Shown: positions 34,946 to 47,226 of the stretch, piece by piece
How the letters are laid out: every line of letters starts with the position of its first letter
Numbering within the stretch: the first letter of the stretch is position 1
Assembly: GCF_030272615.1 (NCBI RefSeq)
Contig: NC_081414.1
Span: 822,363,896-822,427,895 of the forward strand
Direction: 5' to 3'
Length of the DNA stretch: 64,000 nucleotides
Source of the DNA: Cryptomeria japonica
Lineage: Eukaryota; Streptophyta; Pinopsida; Cupressales; Cupressaceae
Program-made: the position numbers and the translations under genes
Notes under the pieces: model-generated
Told to the model about the DNA's origin: nothing
What the model saw: the letters and a program-made list of their open reading frames with translations, nothing else
Databases searched by the model: none

Positions 34946-36471
34946 TGTTGGCATTATAATAGAAAGGGAGATTGTTGGCATTCCAATTACAATAAGAGAT
35001 TGTTGGCATTTCAATAAGGATAACGAGAAGGTTGTTGATGACTATGGATATAACTGATTAAGGATGATCACTGTCTTAATATTATTATTTTGTCAGTGAT
35101 GTCAAGAAATTGATTTTCTGATTCAGTATGATGTTGTGATATCTTAAGAAGTATGTTTTGAGAAGAATTAAGATGTCAGTAAAAGACATAGAAAGAATAA
35201 GGGGAATAATAAGTTATTCAATGGGCAACTATTACTGAGTTAGACAATGATGAGATCATGATGTTTAGATTGTTTTGATATCCTACATATGCTATTGTTT
35301 GTAAGGTTTTTACTATACTATGTTACCCAGCAAGGAAACTAGTTGGTAAACCCTAAGGAACCTAGTTGGTAAATCCTAAGGTTATTGCTATCAGTTAATA
35401 AAGGCAAAATGTCTACCGAGTGAAGTTTAGTATTTACCGAGTTGCAACCGAGTAATAACAGAATGCATTGAATGAATAAAAGCATTATTTAATGAAGGAA
35501 GCTGATGAGCTGGAGTTGATTAAATGATTGGTAAGTTATGCATGAAGTTTGTTAAGAATTTATGGCAATGAAAGATTGACAGGAAGATCTACAACTCAGA
35601 TTGAACTGCAATACCTTAGCACAAGTTCCAAGAAATATATGCAAGTTCCAAGGCAAGGTAAAATGTTTTCAGATCAAAGGATACATTGAACCTGGTCAAG
35701 ATTGAAGATCTGATGGCTATGATTGATCATGGGAAATGTGATCAAGGAGATTAAGTAGTAAGAATTGTTTATAAATAAGGAATTGTTGATAAACAATGAA
35801 TGTGAGCAAGTGTATGCACAGGGATGCTACATAGTGATTACCGAGCACTGAAGCTTGAAGACCTATTTTGATAACAAAGTATAGAGCCCAGCTGAGGGAC
35901 AAGATAAGTCTTATGACTAGATTGTATTGAGAAAATAAGAATCTTCTTTAGCATTTTTAGATGTGAAGTTGCATATATATTTCTATTACTGTTATTTTGT
36001 AAAGTGATAGAAAATCTCTTACCCGAGTGGACTTAACAGTCTTATTTGTAAAACCCTCTAGCAAGGTGACATTCTTATTGAGTGTTTGAAATCCTTTAAC
36101 AAGGTCACTTCTAACAAGGTGAAGATCTTAACAAATCTGAGGGAAATCCCTTAACCGGGTCACATCTAGCAATGTGTTTGTAATCTTTAATAGGATTTAC
36201 TTTTAACCGAGCATACTCTAGATGAGTATATTTCTTACTGGGTCCGAAATCCCATAGTGGTTTTTCCCTATTTGGGTTTCCACACTAAATTTGGTGTTAT
36301 ATATTTTGTGATCTTATCTGGTTATGAGTTTGCATGCTTTACAGTTTTTCTGATAAGGTTGCCGAGGTTGAATCTATTGATTTTATGGAAGATTAAGTTT
36401 GTATGATTCACCCCCCCCTCTCATCTTGTTAGCTTGGCATCTGTACTTAACATTTTGTATCAGAACTATCA
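34946..36471 (+). repeat. Left LTR of element E
   Basis: It matches 41114-42591 but starts with an extra 27 bases (TGTTGGCATTATAATAGAAA, then GGGAGAT) before the first base shared with the right LTR (34973). It ends AACTATCA. Confidence 0.92.
35769..35777 (+). promoter_or_regulatory. Candidate TATA box in left LTR E
   Basis: TTATAAATA, conserved at 41889-41897 in the right LTR. Confidence 0.45.
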
Positions 36472-36486
36472 ATTGGTATCAAAGCA
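36472..36486 (+). other. Primer-binding site of element E
   Basis: ATTGGTATCAAAGCA directly after the LTR; one base differs from the Met-tRNA-type site. Confidence 0.88.
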
Positions 36487-36536
36487 TTGGACTTTGGGAA
36501 GAAAAGTTTAAAGGCACTTGAGGCAAAGATCCAAAG

Positions 36537-37660
36537 ATGTATAAGAGGGATGCACCGAAGCTGAACAAGTCAAGTTTCTCTACATGGCAGAAAAGGATGA
36601 AGTTGCACTTATTAGGAATTGGAGAATATGTTGTATATTATCTAGAGAATGATTTCATTCCACCGAGTACCTATCCAATAACAATGGAAGAGATAAAGGC
36701 AAAATAAGAGCATACTCAAGCTATGATTGAAATAACATTTGCATTGACCGACTCAGAGTTTAATGACCTAGAAGGCTGCAATGATGCAAAGGAAATGTGG
36801 GATAAGCTCATATTTGTGTATGATGGAGATGAACATGTTCAAAGAGAAAAAGTGGATAGTCTAAGAGGACAAATGGAATCTATGAGGATGAATGAAGGTG
36901 AAAACATAACCCAGTATAGTACAAGGTTGAAGGAGATTGTCAATCAAATCAAAGGAGTAGGTGGAACCATTGAAGAAAAGGATATAACAAGTAAGTTGTT
37001 GAGAACCCTTCTACCAGCTTATGCAATCCAAGTCTCTGCAATCAATGAATTGAGGTCTGTACCCAACATGTCAGTTTCTTTAGATGCTACCATTGGCAAG
37101 TTACATGCATTTGAGTTAAGTAATTTTGATAACAGTGGGTCTTCGGTAAATAAGGTTGAATTTGCATTTAGTTCTTTCCATCTTAATGAATCTGATGATT
37201 GGAATGATAGAAAGTATAAGTATTCTGAAGGGAATCACAGTGGAGCAAGTGAAAGATTTCACAAAAACATGGAGGAGGTACACAAACTGTATGAGGAAAT
37301 CAGAAAGCAAGAAGAGTTTGAAGCACTTTTAGCCAGAAGGCTACAGAGAGGAAAAGGTAAGTACAAAGGAAAGTTACCTTTGAAATGTTTTAACTATGAT
37401 AAAATTGGACACATGGCTTCTAACTATCCTGACAAAGAATCTAGTGAAAAGAGAGATTACTGAGATGATAGACAGAAAGACAATCATTACAGAGGACACC
37501 GAGACTTCAGGAGAAGAGATAAAAAGTCATGCCTAATAGTTGATGAGGAATCTAATGATGATAAATTAGATGAAACTGATACAGAGGAAGTTGTTTATGT
37601 GGCTATCAAAGATGGATTAGATGAAGAAAGGTATGAAGAAAAACTTTGATATCTCATATA
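36537..37660 (+). pseudogene. Gag of element E
   Basis: It starts at ATG 36537 (MYKRDAPKLNKSSFSTWQKR) and shows a copia Gag through DAKEMWDKLIFVYDGDE and VNQIKGVGGTI to a damaged zinc knuckle, CFNYDKIGHMASNY, in which the second and fourth Cys are both Tyr. Stops are TAA at 36705 and TGA at 37461; the linker to the protease continues in frame (HRDFRRRDKKSC). Gag would form the particle and bind element RNA. Confidence 0.85.
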
Positions 37661-39050
37661 AATACTAATGATTCTTGGATCATAGATAGTGGCTGCTCAC
37701 ATCACATGACAAGTGATAAACACAAGTTTGTTATATTAGAAGATTATGATGGAGGCTATGTCAGATTTGGTAATGATGCACCATGTCCGGTAAGAGGTAA
37801 AGGATCGATAACACTTCTTGATAATGCAAAATGCAATGATATTTATTGGGTTGAAGGCTTGAAATACAATTTGTTGAGTGTAGCATAGCTAAACAACACA
37901 GCTTACCAAATAGAATTTCAAAAGGGAATTGTCAAAGTTCATGACAAGCATGGAAAGTTAGCTGCTACCGGGACACAAACAAATGGTAACACATTTCACC
38001 TTGACTCAACTCGGAATAAGTGTCTATATGCAAAGAGAGATGATATTTAGTTATGGCATAAAAGGTTTTGTCATATAAATTTTGATAATCTAATCAAAAT
38101 AAGCAAGAAGCACCGAGTAAGAGGTCTATCGAGTCTTCAAAAACCTGAGAATGCTATGTGTCGAGGATGCCAAATGGGAAAGATGACAAGAGAAAGCTTT
38201 ACAAGTAAGTCCTACACTTCTAAGGGAATTTTACATCTTGTGCATACTGATCTTTGTGATCCTATGAAAGTTCAGAGTTATTATGGTGATAAATATTTCA
38301 TATTATTTGTGGATGACTATTCAAGGATGATGTCAATAATATTTTTTAAAAGAAAAATCAGAATCTTTTCAAATGTTTAAATGGTACAAGGCAAGAGTTA
38401 AAAATGAAACAGGAAGACAACTGAAATGTCTTAGATCAAATAGAGGAGGAGAGTTCACATCTAATGAGTTTAACTTATTCTGCAATGATCATGGTATAAA
38501 AAGACAAGTCTCTGCACTGAGAACACCACAACAAAATGGAATAGCTGAGAGAAGAAATAGATCTATTGTGGATTGTGCCAGAACCCTAATGATTGAAAAG
38601 AAAGCTCCACAAACATTTTGGAGAGAAGCAATAAGCATAGCAGTCTACACCCTGAATCAAGTACAACTGAAGAAAGGAACTTTGAGGACACCTTATGAAA
38701 TCTGGTATGACAAGAAACCTAATGTAAGTTATTTTAAAATCTTTGGGAGTAGATGCTATGTTCACAAAGATGATAGAAATGGTAAGTTTGATCAGAAAAG
38801 TGAAGAAGGAAGATTTCTTGGTTATTCTTCTAGAAGCAAAGTATTTAAATGTCTGATCAAATCATCTAACAAAATAGTAGAAAGTTCAAATGTGAAGATT
38901 GATGAATTTGCAGAAAGAAATGATGAAGGAAACTCCAAAGAACCTAAAGATTATGAAGGATTTGTCTATGTTCAACCGAGAAGTCCTACCGAGAAGATTG
39001 CAGAAGAAAATGAAGAGAATATCTATTGACCGAGTGATGAAGAAGATCAT
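37646..39050 (+). pseudogene. Protease and integrase of element E
   Basis: The protease has an intact DSG site (WIIDSGCSHHMTSD). Pre-integrase HKRFCHINFDN and CRGCQMGK follow; integrase begins at HTDLCDPMKVQS (first Asp). The second Asp is lost (LRSNRGGEF in place of LRSDxGGEF); the catalytic Glu is kept (NGIAERRNR). Stops are at 37886 and 38048, with a frame change near 38370. The C-terminal part ends at TGA after 39026. The integrase is predicted inactive. Confidence 0.88.
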
Positions 39051-39134
39051 ATAGAGCCTATCAAGCCTGTATTAGCCAAGTATGTCAGAAGGAATCATGC
39101 ATCAAGTCAGATTATAGGTGATAAGAATGATCCA

Positions 39135-40718
39135 GTGATGACAAGGAACAAACTGAGACAGAACACATGTTTGATATCTGAATTTGAACCGAGGATAGTG
39201 AAAGAGGCATTTAACAGTGAAGATTGGATAAATGCTATGATAGAAGAGACTGATCAAATAAAGAAGAATGACCCATGGACACTGGTCCCAAGACTGAAGG
39301 ACAAAAATGTAATCAGTACAAAGTGGATTTTCAGAAACAAGCTGAATGAAAAAGGTGAGGTCATTAGAAATAAAGCAAGATTAGTTTGCAAAGGTTATGC
39401 TCAAGAAGAAGGAATTGATTATGGTGAGACTTTTGCACCTATGGCAAGACTTGGAGTAAGAACATTGTTGGCATATGTTGCTTACAATAATTTCAAGGTA
39501 TATCAAATGGATGTCAAATCTGCATTTCTGAATGGTATATTAGAAGAAGAAGTTTTTATTGAACATCCTAAAGGATTTGTTGAAGGAAAGAATAATGATT
39601 AGGTATGTAAATTGAATAAAGCATTATATGGTTTGAAACAAGCACTTAGACCATGGTATGAGAGATTGCACTCATATTTGATCAAAATTGGTTTTGTAAG
39701 AACAAGTGAAAATAGTAACATGTACATGAAGAATGATGAAAGTGGAATACTAATCTCAGCCATATTTGTTGATGATATTATCTTTTGTGGAAATGACTCT
39801 CTATGCAAGAACTTTGGAAATGACATGAGCAAAGAATTTGAGATGTCATTAATCGGTGAGATAAAGTATTTTATAGGTTTACAAATACTGCAAATGAAAG
39901 ATGAGATTTTTATTACCCAATCCAAGTACATAAAGGAAATCTTGAACAAATTTGGAATGGAGGATTCAAAACCAGTAAGTACTCCTATGACTACCAACTG
40001 TAAACTATCAAAGAATGATGAATCTGAATCTATTGATGAAATACTTTACCGATCTATGATTGGGAAGTTGCAATATGTTGTTCATAGCAAGCCAGATATA
40101 GCACATGCAGTAGGTATAGTTGCAAGATTCTCTACAGATCCCAAGGAAACACACATGACAGCAATCAAAAGAATTTTCAGATACTTGAAAGGCACTGAAG
40201 ATTATGGCTTAGTATATCAGAAAGGAAATGTTTTTGATTTAAAAGTTTATACTGATGCTAATTGGGCAGGCAACATTGATGATAGGAAAAGCACAAGTGG
40301 AGGAGCTTTCTTTTTAGGAGAAAGACTAGTGAGTTGGCTTAGCAAGAAACAAGGATGTGTTTCACAATCAATAGTAGAAGATGAATATGTTGTTGCAGCA
40401 TTGAATTGTACTAATATAGCATGGATCAAACAACTGTTGGAAGGTATAAATGAGCAAGTTACCGAGCCAGTAACCATATTCTATGATAATGCTAGTGATA
40501 TAAACATTTCAAAGAATCTTGTTATGCACTCTAAGAAAAAGTACATCTCTATCAAATATCATTATCGTAGAGAAGAAGTTCAAGAGAAGAAAGTGGTGTT
40601 GGAGTATGTTAGCACAAAGGAATAAATAGCAGATATATTCACCAAGCCACTGCCAAGGGACACTTTTGAGTATCTCAGAAGTCAGTTAGGGGTCCTACCC
40701 CTATCTTCCATTCAGTGA
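39135..40718 (+). pseudogene. Reverse transcriptase-RNase H of element E
   Basis: RT has VYQMDVKSAFLNG (Asp intact) and AIFVDDIIFCG (FVDD variant). RNase H has YTDANWAGNIDDRKSTSGG, SIVEDEYVVAA and FYDNASDINISKN. Two stops break it: TAG at 39600 between FVEGKNND and VCKLNKALYGL, and TAA at 40623 where relatives read EQIADIFTK. The sequence after the second stop (IADIFTKPLPRDTFEYLRSQ) is still in frame, so only point mutations separate this from an open frame. Confidence 0.9.
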
Positions 40719-41113
40719 CCGAGTTCAGTGAAAGCATCAATTTGATGACTCTATAGAATATCTTTTAGGAGTTGATGCTGATTTACACACTTTAGGAGGT
40801 TTTCTAAAGGTGTATAGGAAACAATGACAGGGAATAGGAATTGAAGATAAAATGCTTCGACTGAGACTGAGTTGATATATAATAGAAAAGGAATTCACTT
40901 CTTAGTGGATGAAATTATGTTTTAGTTCTTTTCATTTTTGGCATTGGTGTCAAAAGGGGGAGAAGACTAATGAATGAGGGAGAAGTCTGAAGGAGAAGAC
41001 TACATTTTAGAACCAGGGAGAAGACTAATGTTAGAGGGAAAGTAAATTTCACAGCAATCCAAATCATATAGATCAAATCAATTGGTTTTGCCATCAATGA
41101 CAAATGGGGAGAT
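40719..41113 (+). other. 3' untranslated part and polypurine tract of element E
   Basis: Non-coding, with several purine runs such as AAAAGGGGGAGAAGA near 40953; the last, AAATGGGGAGAT (41102-41113), abuts the right LTR. Confidence 0.8.
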
Positions 41114-42591
41114 TGTTGGCATTCCAATTACAATAAGAGATTGTTGGTATTTCAATAAGGATATTGAGAAGGTTGTTGATGACTATGGATATAACTGATT
41201 AAGGATGATCACTGTCTTAATATTATTATTTTGTCATTGATGTCAAGAAATTGATTTTCTGATTCAGTATGATGTTTCCATATCTTAAGAAGTATGTTTT
41301 GAGAAGAATTAAGATGTCGGTAAAAGACATAGAAAGAATAAGGGGAATAATAAGTTATTCAATGGGAAACTATTACCGAGTTAGACAATGATGAGATCAT
41401 GATTTTTAGATTGTTTTGATATCCTACATATGCTATTGATTGTAAGGTTTCTACTATACTATGTTACCTAGCAAGGAACCTAGTCGGTAAACCCTAAGGA
41501 ACCTAGTCGGTAAATCCTAAGGTTATCGCTATTGATTAATAAAGGTAGAATGTCTACCGAGTTGCAACTGAGTAATAACAGAATGCATTGAATGAATAAA
41601 AGTATTATTTAATGAAGGAAGTTGATGAGCTAGATTTGATTAAATGATTGGTAAGTCGTGCATGAAGTTTGTTAAGAATCTATGGCAATGAAAGATCAGC
41701 AAGAAGATCTACAGCTCAGATTGAACTGCAATACCTTAGCACAAGTTCCAAGAAATATATGCAAGTTCCAAGGTGAGGTAAAATGTTTTTAGATCAAAGG
41801 ATACATTGAACCTAGTCAAGATTGAAGATTTGATGGCTATGATTGATTATTGGAAATGTGATCAAGGAGATTAAGCGATGAGAATTGTTTATAAATAAGG
41901 AATTGTTGATAAACAATGAATGCGGGCAAGTGTATGCACAGGGATGCTACATAGTGATTACTGAGCACTAAAGCTTGAAGACCTGTTTTGATAACAGAGT
42001 ATAGAGCCCAGTAGAGGGACAAGATAAGTCCTATGACTAGATTGTATTGAGCAAATAAGAATCTGCTTTAGCATTTTTAGATGTGAAGTTGCAGATATAT
42101 TTCTATTACTATTATTTTGTAAAGTGACAGAAAATATCTTAACTGAGTGGACTTAACAGTCTTATTTATAAAACCCTCTAGCGAGGTGACATTCTTATTG
42201 AGTGTTTGAAATCCTTTAACAAGGTCACTTCTGACAAGGTGAAGATCCTAACAAATCTGAGGGAAATCCCTTAACCAGGTCACATCTAGCAATGTGTTTG
42301 TAATCTTTAACAGGATTTGCTTTTAACCGAGCATACTCTAGAAGAGTATATTTCTTATTGGGTCTGAAATCCCATAGTGATTTTTCCCTATTTGGGTTTC
42401 CACATTAAATCTAGTGTTATATGTTTTGGGATCTTATTTGGTTATGAGTTTGCATGCTTTACAGTTTTTCTGATAAGGTTGCCGAGGTTGAATCTATTGA
42501 TTTTATCGAAGATTAAGTTTGTATGATTCACCCCCCCCTCTCATCTTGTTAGCTTGGCATCTATACTTAACATTTTGTATCATAACTATCA
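41114..42591 (+). repeat. Right LTR of element E
   Basis: It begins TGTTGGCATTCCAATTACAA and ends AACTATCA; it matches 34973-36471. Confidence 0.93.
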
Positions 42592-43745
42592 CATCATAGG
42601 GGCATGCCTAGCATAAAAATACCCACCCAGACGTTCTCGTGACATCAGTTTGTGCACATGATGAACCAAATCAAATGTAGCCATTCTTGCAACTTTTCAT
42701 TGCATGCAATTGATAGTTTTTGCAGCAGGCACAAAAATGCTACCAATTGAAAATGGCTCGGAGTCATCGAAAACCGAGATAGGCTATTATAGAGGAGCCT
42801 CACATGACCCCATTAGTTCAAATGGATTAACCATATGTGTCCTGGATTTGAATAAACAGTCCGTCAAATTTTTACAATTTTTTAGACTCAGGGCAATTGA
42901 GAGATCACACCGGTATGGTATGACTCTCGACATTCTGACGCTTTGGGATGCATGACAGGGACATGCCTAGCTTAAATCTACCCACCTAGATGTGCTCATG
43001 ATGTCAATTTGTGCACATGATGAAATGAATCAATTTAGCCAATCTTACAACTTTTCATTGCATGCAACTAACGGTTTTTACAGCAGGCAAAAAAATGCTA
43101 CCAATTGAAAATGGCTCCCACTCATCAAAAACCAAGATAGGCCATTGTAGAGGAGCCTCACATGACCCCACTAGTTCAAATGGATTGACCATATGTGTCT
43201 TGGATTTGATAAAACAGTCTGTCAAATTTTGATATTTTTTTGGACTCAGGGCAATTGAGAGATCGCACTAGTACGGTATGACTCTCGATGTTCTGATGCT
43301 TTGGGATGCATGACAAGGGCATGCCTAGTATAAAACTACCCACCTAGATGTGCTCATCATTTCGGTTTGTGCACACGATGGACTGAATCAATTCTAGCCA
43401 ATCTAGCAACTTTGCATTGCATGCAACTGACGGTTTTTGCAGTAGGAGAAAAAATGCTACCAATTGAAAATGGCTCTGACTCATCAAAAAATGAGACAGT
43501 CCATTGTAGAGGAGCTTCATGTGACCCCATGGGTTCAAAAAAATTGACCATATGTGTCCTGGATTTGAAGAAACAGTTCGTCAAATTTTGACAATTTTTT
43601 GGACTCAGGGCACTTGAGAGATCGCACCAATGCGGTATGACTCTCGATGTTTTGATGCTTTGGGATTCTTGATAGGGGCATGCCTAGCATCAACCTTCCC
43701 ACCCAAATTCACTCACGACATCAGTTTGTGCACATGACGAATAAA
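42592..43745. repeat. 358-bp tandem satellite in D, right part
   Basis: It continues the array of 33800-34945; landmarks are at 42932, 43290 and 43649. In total about six full units plus partial ones. It fades out after GTGCACATGACG near 43740. Confidence 0.92.
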
Positions 43746-43795
43746 ATTTTACCATTGAGAGTGTGAGGGTGTTGTCGCACCAAACACATATTGTT

Positions 43796-44075
43796 GTTTA
43801 TATTCATATTGTTGATTACATATGCAAATATTCATTTAAATTTATAAAAAGGCAGCCACCAAATAAAGTGAATACACAATAATGAACTGAACACAAGGAG
43901 TTTTGTAGGGTTAATTCAACATTTTAGAAATTTTATCAAATCATATTCCATGATTGCAATGTTTTATATCATATATTTTTGTAGTTTATATTCATATTGT
44001 TGATTACATATGCAAATATTCATTTAAATTTATAAAAGGACAACCAAAAAATACAATGAATACAAAATAATGAAC
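43796..44075. repeat. Direct duplication of about 90 bp in D
   Basis: TTTATATTCATATTGTTGAT and the following 70 bases at about 43798-43880 recur at about 43984-44073 with few changes. Confidence 0.8.
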
Positions 44076-44258
44076 TCAGTATGCAATTATTGGATCAAAT
44101 ATCGATATTTATATATATTAAAAAATGCATGTCTGCCAAGTCAATACAAGTATTCCAAAAATGTGGCATATGCCATGTCCAAATCGATATACAATAAAAA
44201 TGTAGAATATGTCTATATGTATTTGTCATTCTATGACCAAAACTAACACTATATGATC

Positions 44259-46865
44259 CTAAACTTGTGGTGGATCATCAAAATCAAGCCTCTTCGATGT
44301 TGTACGTGGCTCTGTAGATGGCTACAAAACCACAATTCAAAAGCCAAGTTAGAATTCTTTTGTAGAAAATAGTTCACAATTAACAACATAACTATTCATT
44401 TAACTTTAATTCCTTTGCAATTGAAATGTAGATTACCTCATCGGCTGATCTAGGAGCTAATGTCTTTGCTCTCCTCTCCTTGTCAGTCTTAGGAGTTTTC
44501 TTTAAGACATACTTAAATGGATCCACATTATGGCGGTACCGCGAAGGGGTCTGTTGTAGATTAAATGTACAATTAATACAATGTACTAACATAAATATAT
44601 AAAAAACACTTAAAAGCTATAATATAGAGAACAATGATGTACCTATGCCTGAGATGCTTCTCTAATGGACTGAGGATGGCTCACCATCGATGTAGAAACT
44701 ATCGCTATTACCTATACAAAAAATGTTCAAAGATTAAATACAATTAATATAATGATAAGTATTTAAGTTTAAAAGAAATTAATTTTACATATCAAACAAA
44801 AGTGTACCAGATCCTAAGATGCTTCTCCAGTGCAAGGAGGAGGATTCACCATTGATGAAATAGGTATGGATATTTCCTGTATGAAAAAAGTATAAGATTA
44901 TAATATATCACAAGTTCACATGTACGTATGCATATAATCATGAAATCAAGAAAATAAAGTGGAGATACATACCTTTGCCCTCTCTTGATCCATGGGCGAA
45001 TTAGGTGCATTCAACAAATCCACAAAGCTCAATGGCCATTGTACATGTAAAATAGACAAAAAACACTAATCAATCTACAAACCCCAACTAATACTTGATT
45101 TCAACATTTCCAAACAATTGTACAACTAAAAATGTGTTCAATTACCTTCTTCCCATGTTTTGGAGTCTTCAAGGAATTCTTTTTCTTAGGACGAGCCCTA
45201 GATGCGGAGGGGTACTCTAAAAAAATAAAATTAACATGAGATATTAGTACAGATAATAAATTAAACATAATTTTAAAAATTTTAAATGAAATGACTTGCA
45301 TATTCCATCAAAACAATACATAAAAAGGGTTGCACAAAATATGATACCATATAGCCTTGTAGGCCAAAATCGATCGTTGAGAGTGTGATGTCATCAATGT
45401 GGGACATTTCATCCCCTGTCAACACCTGCAAACCAGAAATTGGACCAAGCATTAAACATAGTTAGTATATCTTGTATTTTTTTGAATTCAAAGTGTACTA
45501 TTCTATTTTAACATGTTACAAAAATTTATACCTTAGGCATCGAAGTTGCAGCTATAGTAACTAGGGGAGGTGTATGGGATGCCGTTACTGCATCTTGAAA
45601 TCCATATTATTTGTCTCAATTTAAATCGATGTATAAATGAAAATTCACTTATGTAATTACAAATTTAAAGTGACTGATAAATAAAATGCTATGAATTCAA
45701 ATCAACACACCTGTGTTTGTGGCTCATGGGAAAGCACCATGTCCATCAACTCATCTGTCAGCGCGACATCCTCAACCATGTGGGCCTAACATCTACAACC
45801 AAAAATCATGCACAAAAGAGATGAGGATCTATCTGCACAGGCTGCACGAATCCCCCAACAACTGACACACATATGCTAGATGGGCTCTCTATCACCCTTT
45901 AATGGCTCATCATCCAATACAATAGGGTGTGATAATGATGTCCCATGTTGGGTGATGGCACCAGTCAATGTTGTGGCCACCTGAAGAGTCTGTAGCTCCA
46001 TTGACTCTTTCAGCTCTACTGGGAAAACCTGATGCACCTTGGGTTTGGTGCTAGGGGAAGGCGACTCTCCGTGGGTAATCGCCTATAGGCTCCAGGTCTA
46101 TCTTGGGTAGAGCCACCTCCTCTACCATGGAACTCTCTCATGTCAAAATAGTTTGGGCGCACATTGTGCACAAAATCACAATATATTTCTCAAAAAATAT
46201 AATGGCACCTCATAATTATTACAAGGTGGATCATCAAAGACCATCCACCACCTCTGCCAAAAAAGATTCTTCATCTACACATTGGTACACCAATGTATGA
46301 GAAACCTCTTTGCACTAAGAGGTAATAATTGACCAGTTTTGGGATCAATGAAAAGGGCACATATTTGTTGTTTAGTAATATTTTTGTTTTTTACTCCATC
46401 ATATGATAGCCCATCGACATAGAATTGATGACACCTATCCCTAAACCTTCTCCATTTGGTAATTTATGTAGAAACAACTATGGCACCACTAGATAATATT
46501 TCTAGACTAGTGGTGAGGGATTGATGATGGTCAAGTTCAAAAGTTTTCAATTTAACAATCAGTCTATTGATTTTAGACGTATTTTGTCCTAACTTATTAA
46601 TTAATTGCTCCTGTGTTTCGGGTGTGTGGTCAAAAGGAGGAATTGGGGGTTGTTCTTGTGTTTTTTCAAGAGGTGCAATTGGTTGTTCTTGTGGGTTTTT
46701 CAAGAGGTGCATTTGGTTGTTCTTGTTCTGGATTAGAAGAATCTGGTTTTTGAAACAAAAATGAAAAAACCTAATCAAAATTAATGAAATTAAATTCAAA
46801 ATGTAAAACAAATCGAATAAATGGGAAAGAAAGACAAAAATAAACAATAACTAACCTTGATCCAT
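44259..46865 (-). pseudogene. Intron-rich second gene of transposon D (unknown protein)
   Basis: On the - strand a gene with about ten short exons bounded by GT/AG can be followed. ATG at 46865 (10-base first coding exon); large exon 46742-45711; then 45593-45532, 45425-45348, 45216-45146, about 45045-44973, 44876-44808, 44711-44643, 44550-44437 and 44321-44259, ending in TAG. The large exon has a repeated EQP...PLEKTQEQP segment, a helical region, ICALFIDPKTGQLLPL and a Cys-rich stretch (CVSCWGIRAACADRSSSLLC). Later exons are basic or Ser/Pro-rich (ARPKKKNSLKTPKHGKK). Two 69-base exons (44711-44643, 44876-44808) encode related peptides. TAG stops and at least one frame change in the large exon show decay. 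Its place opposite the transposase and next to subterminal repeats suggests a DNA-binding accessory protein; this is inferred. Confidence 0.55.
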
Positions 46866-46990
46866 AGCTTGGAGGATAAATCTAGCACACCATTCGTGGT
46901 TTAGGAGAGGAAATGGAAAAAAATTTGAAGTAAAAAACACATTATACAAGGGTAAATGAGACCTGGTTTTTTTTTAAAACTTTTTTTACT

Positions 46991-47206
46991 AGGCACCACG
47001 TACGCGGTTATATTTGGATTAGTAGTGCGTATGCGCTCATTTTCCTATGAGCAGTGTGTACGCACTCATTTTCCTAGGTGTAGCGTGTATGCGCTCATTT
47101 TACTAAAAGCAGTGCATACGTGGTACCTTCTCTAGGCTCAGGAAGAACAAACCTAAGCGCGTACGTGAGAATTTCAGATTTTAAAACTGCGTACGTGCTA
47201 CTTGTT
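46991..47206 (+). repeat. Right subterminal repeats of D
   Basis: Seven copies of the motif, including CACCACGTACGCGGTTATAT, AGTGCGTATGCGCTCATTTT, AGTGTGTACGCACTCATTTT, AGCGTGTATGCGCTCATTTT, AGTGCATACGTGGTACC and CTGCGTACGTGCTACTTG. Four of them are about 29-30 bases apart. The core is the same as at 27484 and 29830. Confidence 0.82.
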
Positions 47207-47226
47207 TTTCCATGTTTTTTTGGGTG

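Larger units (their letters stand above)
34946..42591 (+). mobile_element. Ty1/copia retrotransposon E inserted in the satellite
   Basis: It starts TGTTGGCATT and ends AACTATCA. Flanks are CATGA (34941-34945) and CATCA (42592-42596), a 5-bp duplication with one mismatch; the satellite units on either side join correctly when E is removed. LTRs are 34946-36471 and 41114-42591. The primer site is at 36472, the polypurine tract at 41102-41113, and all copia domains are on the + strand with scattered stops. Its proteins are close to element C. Confidence 0.96.

Noticed and set aside
33800-43745. CRISPR-like array
   Set aside because: The whole 358-bp unit repeats without unique spacers, and the context is a eukaryotic transposon.
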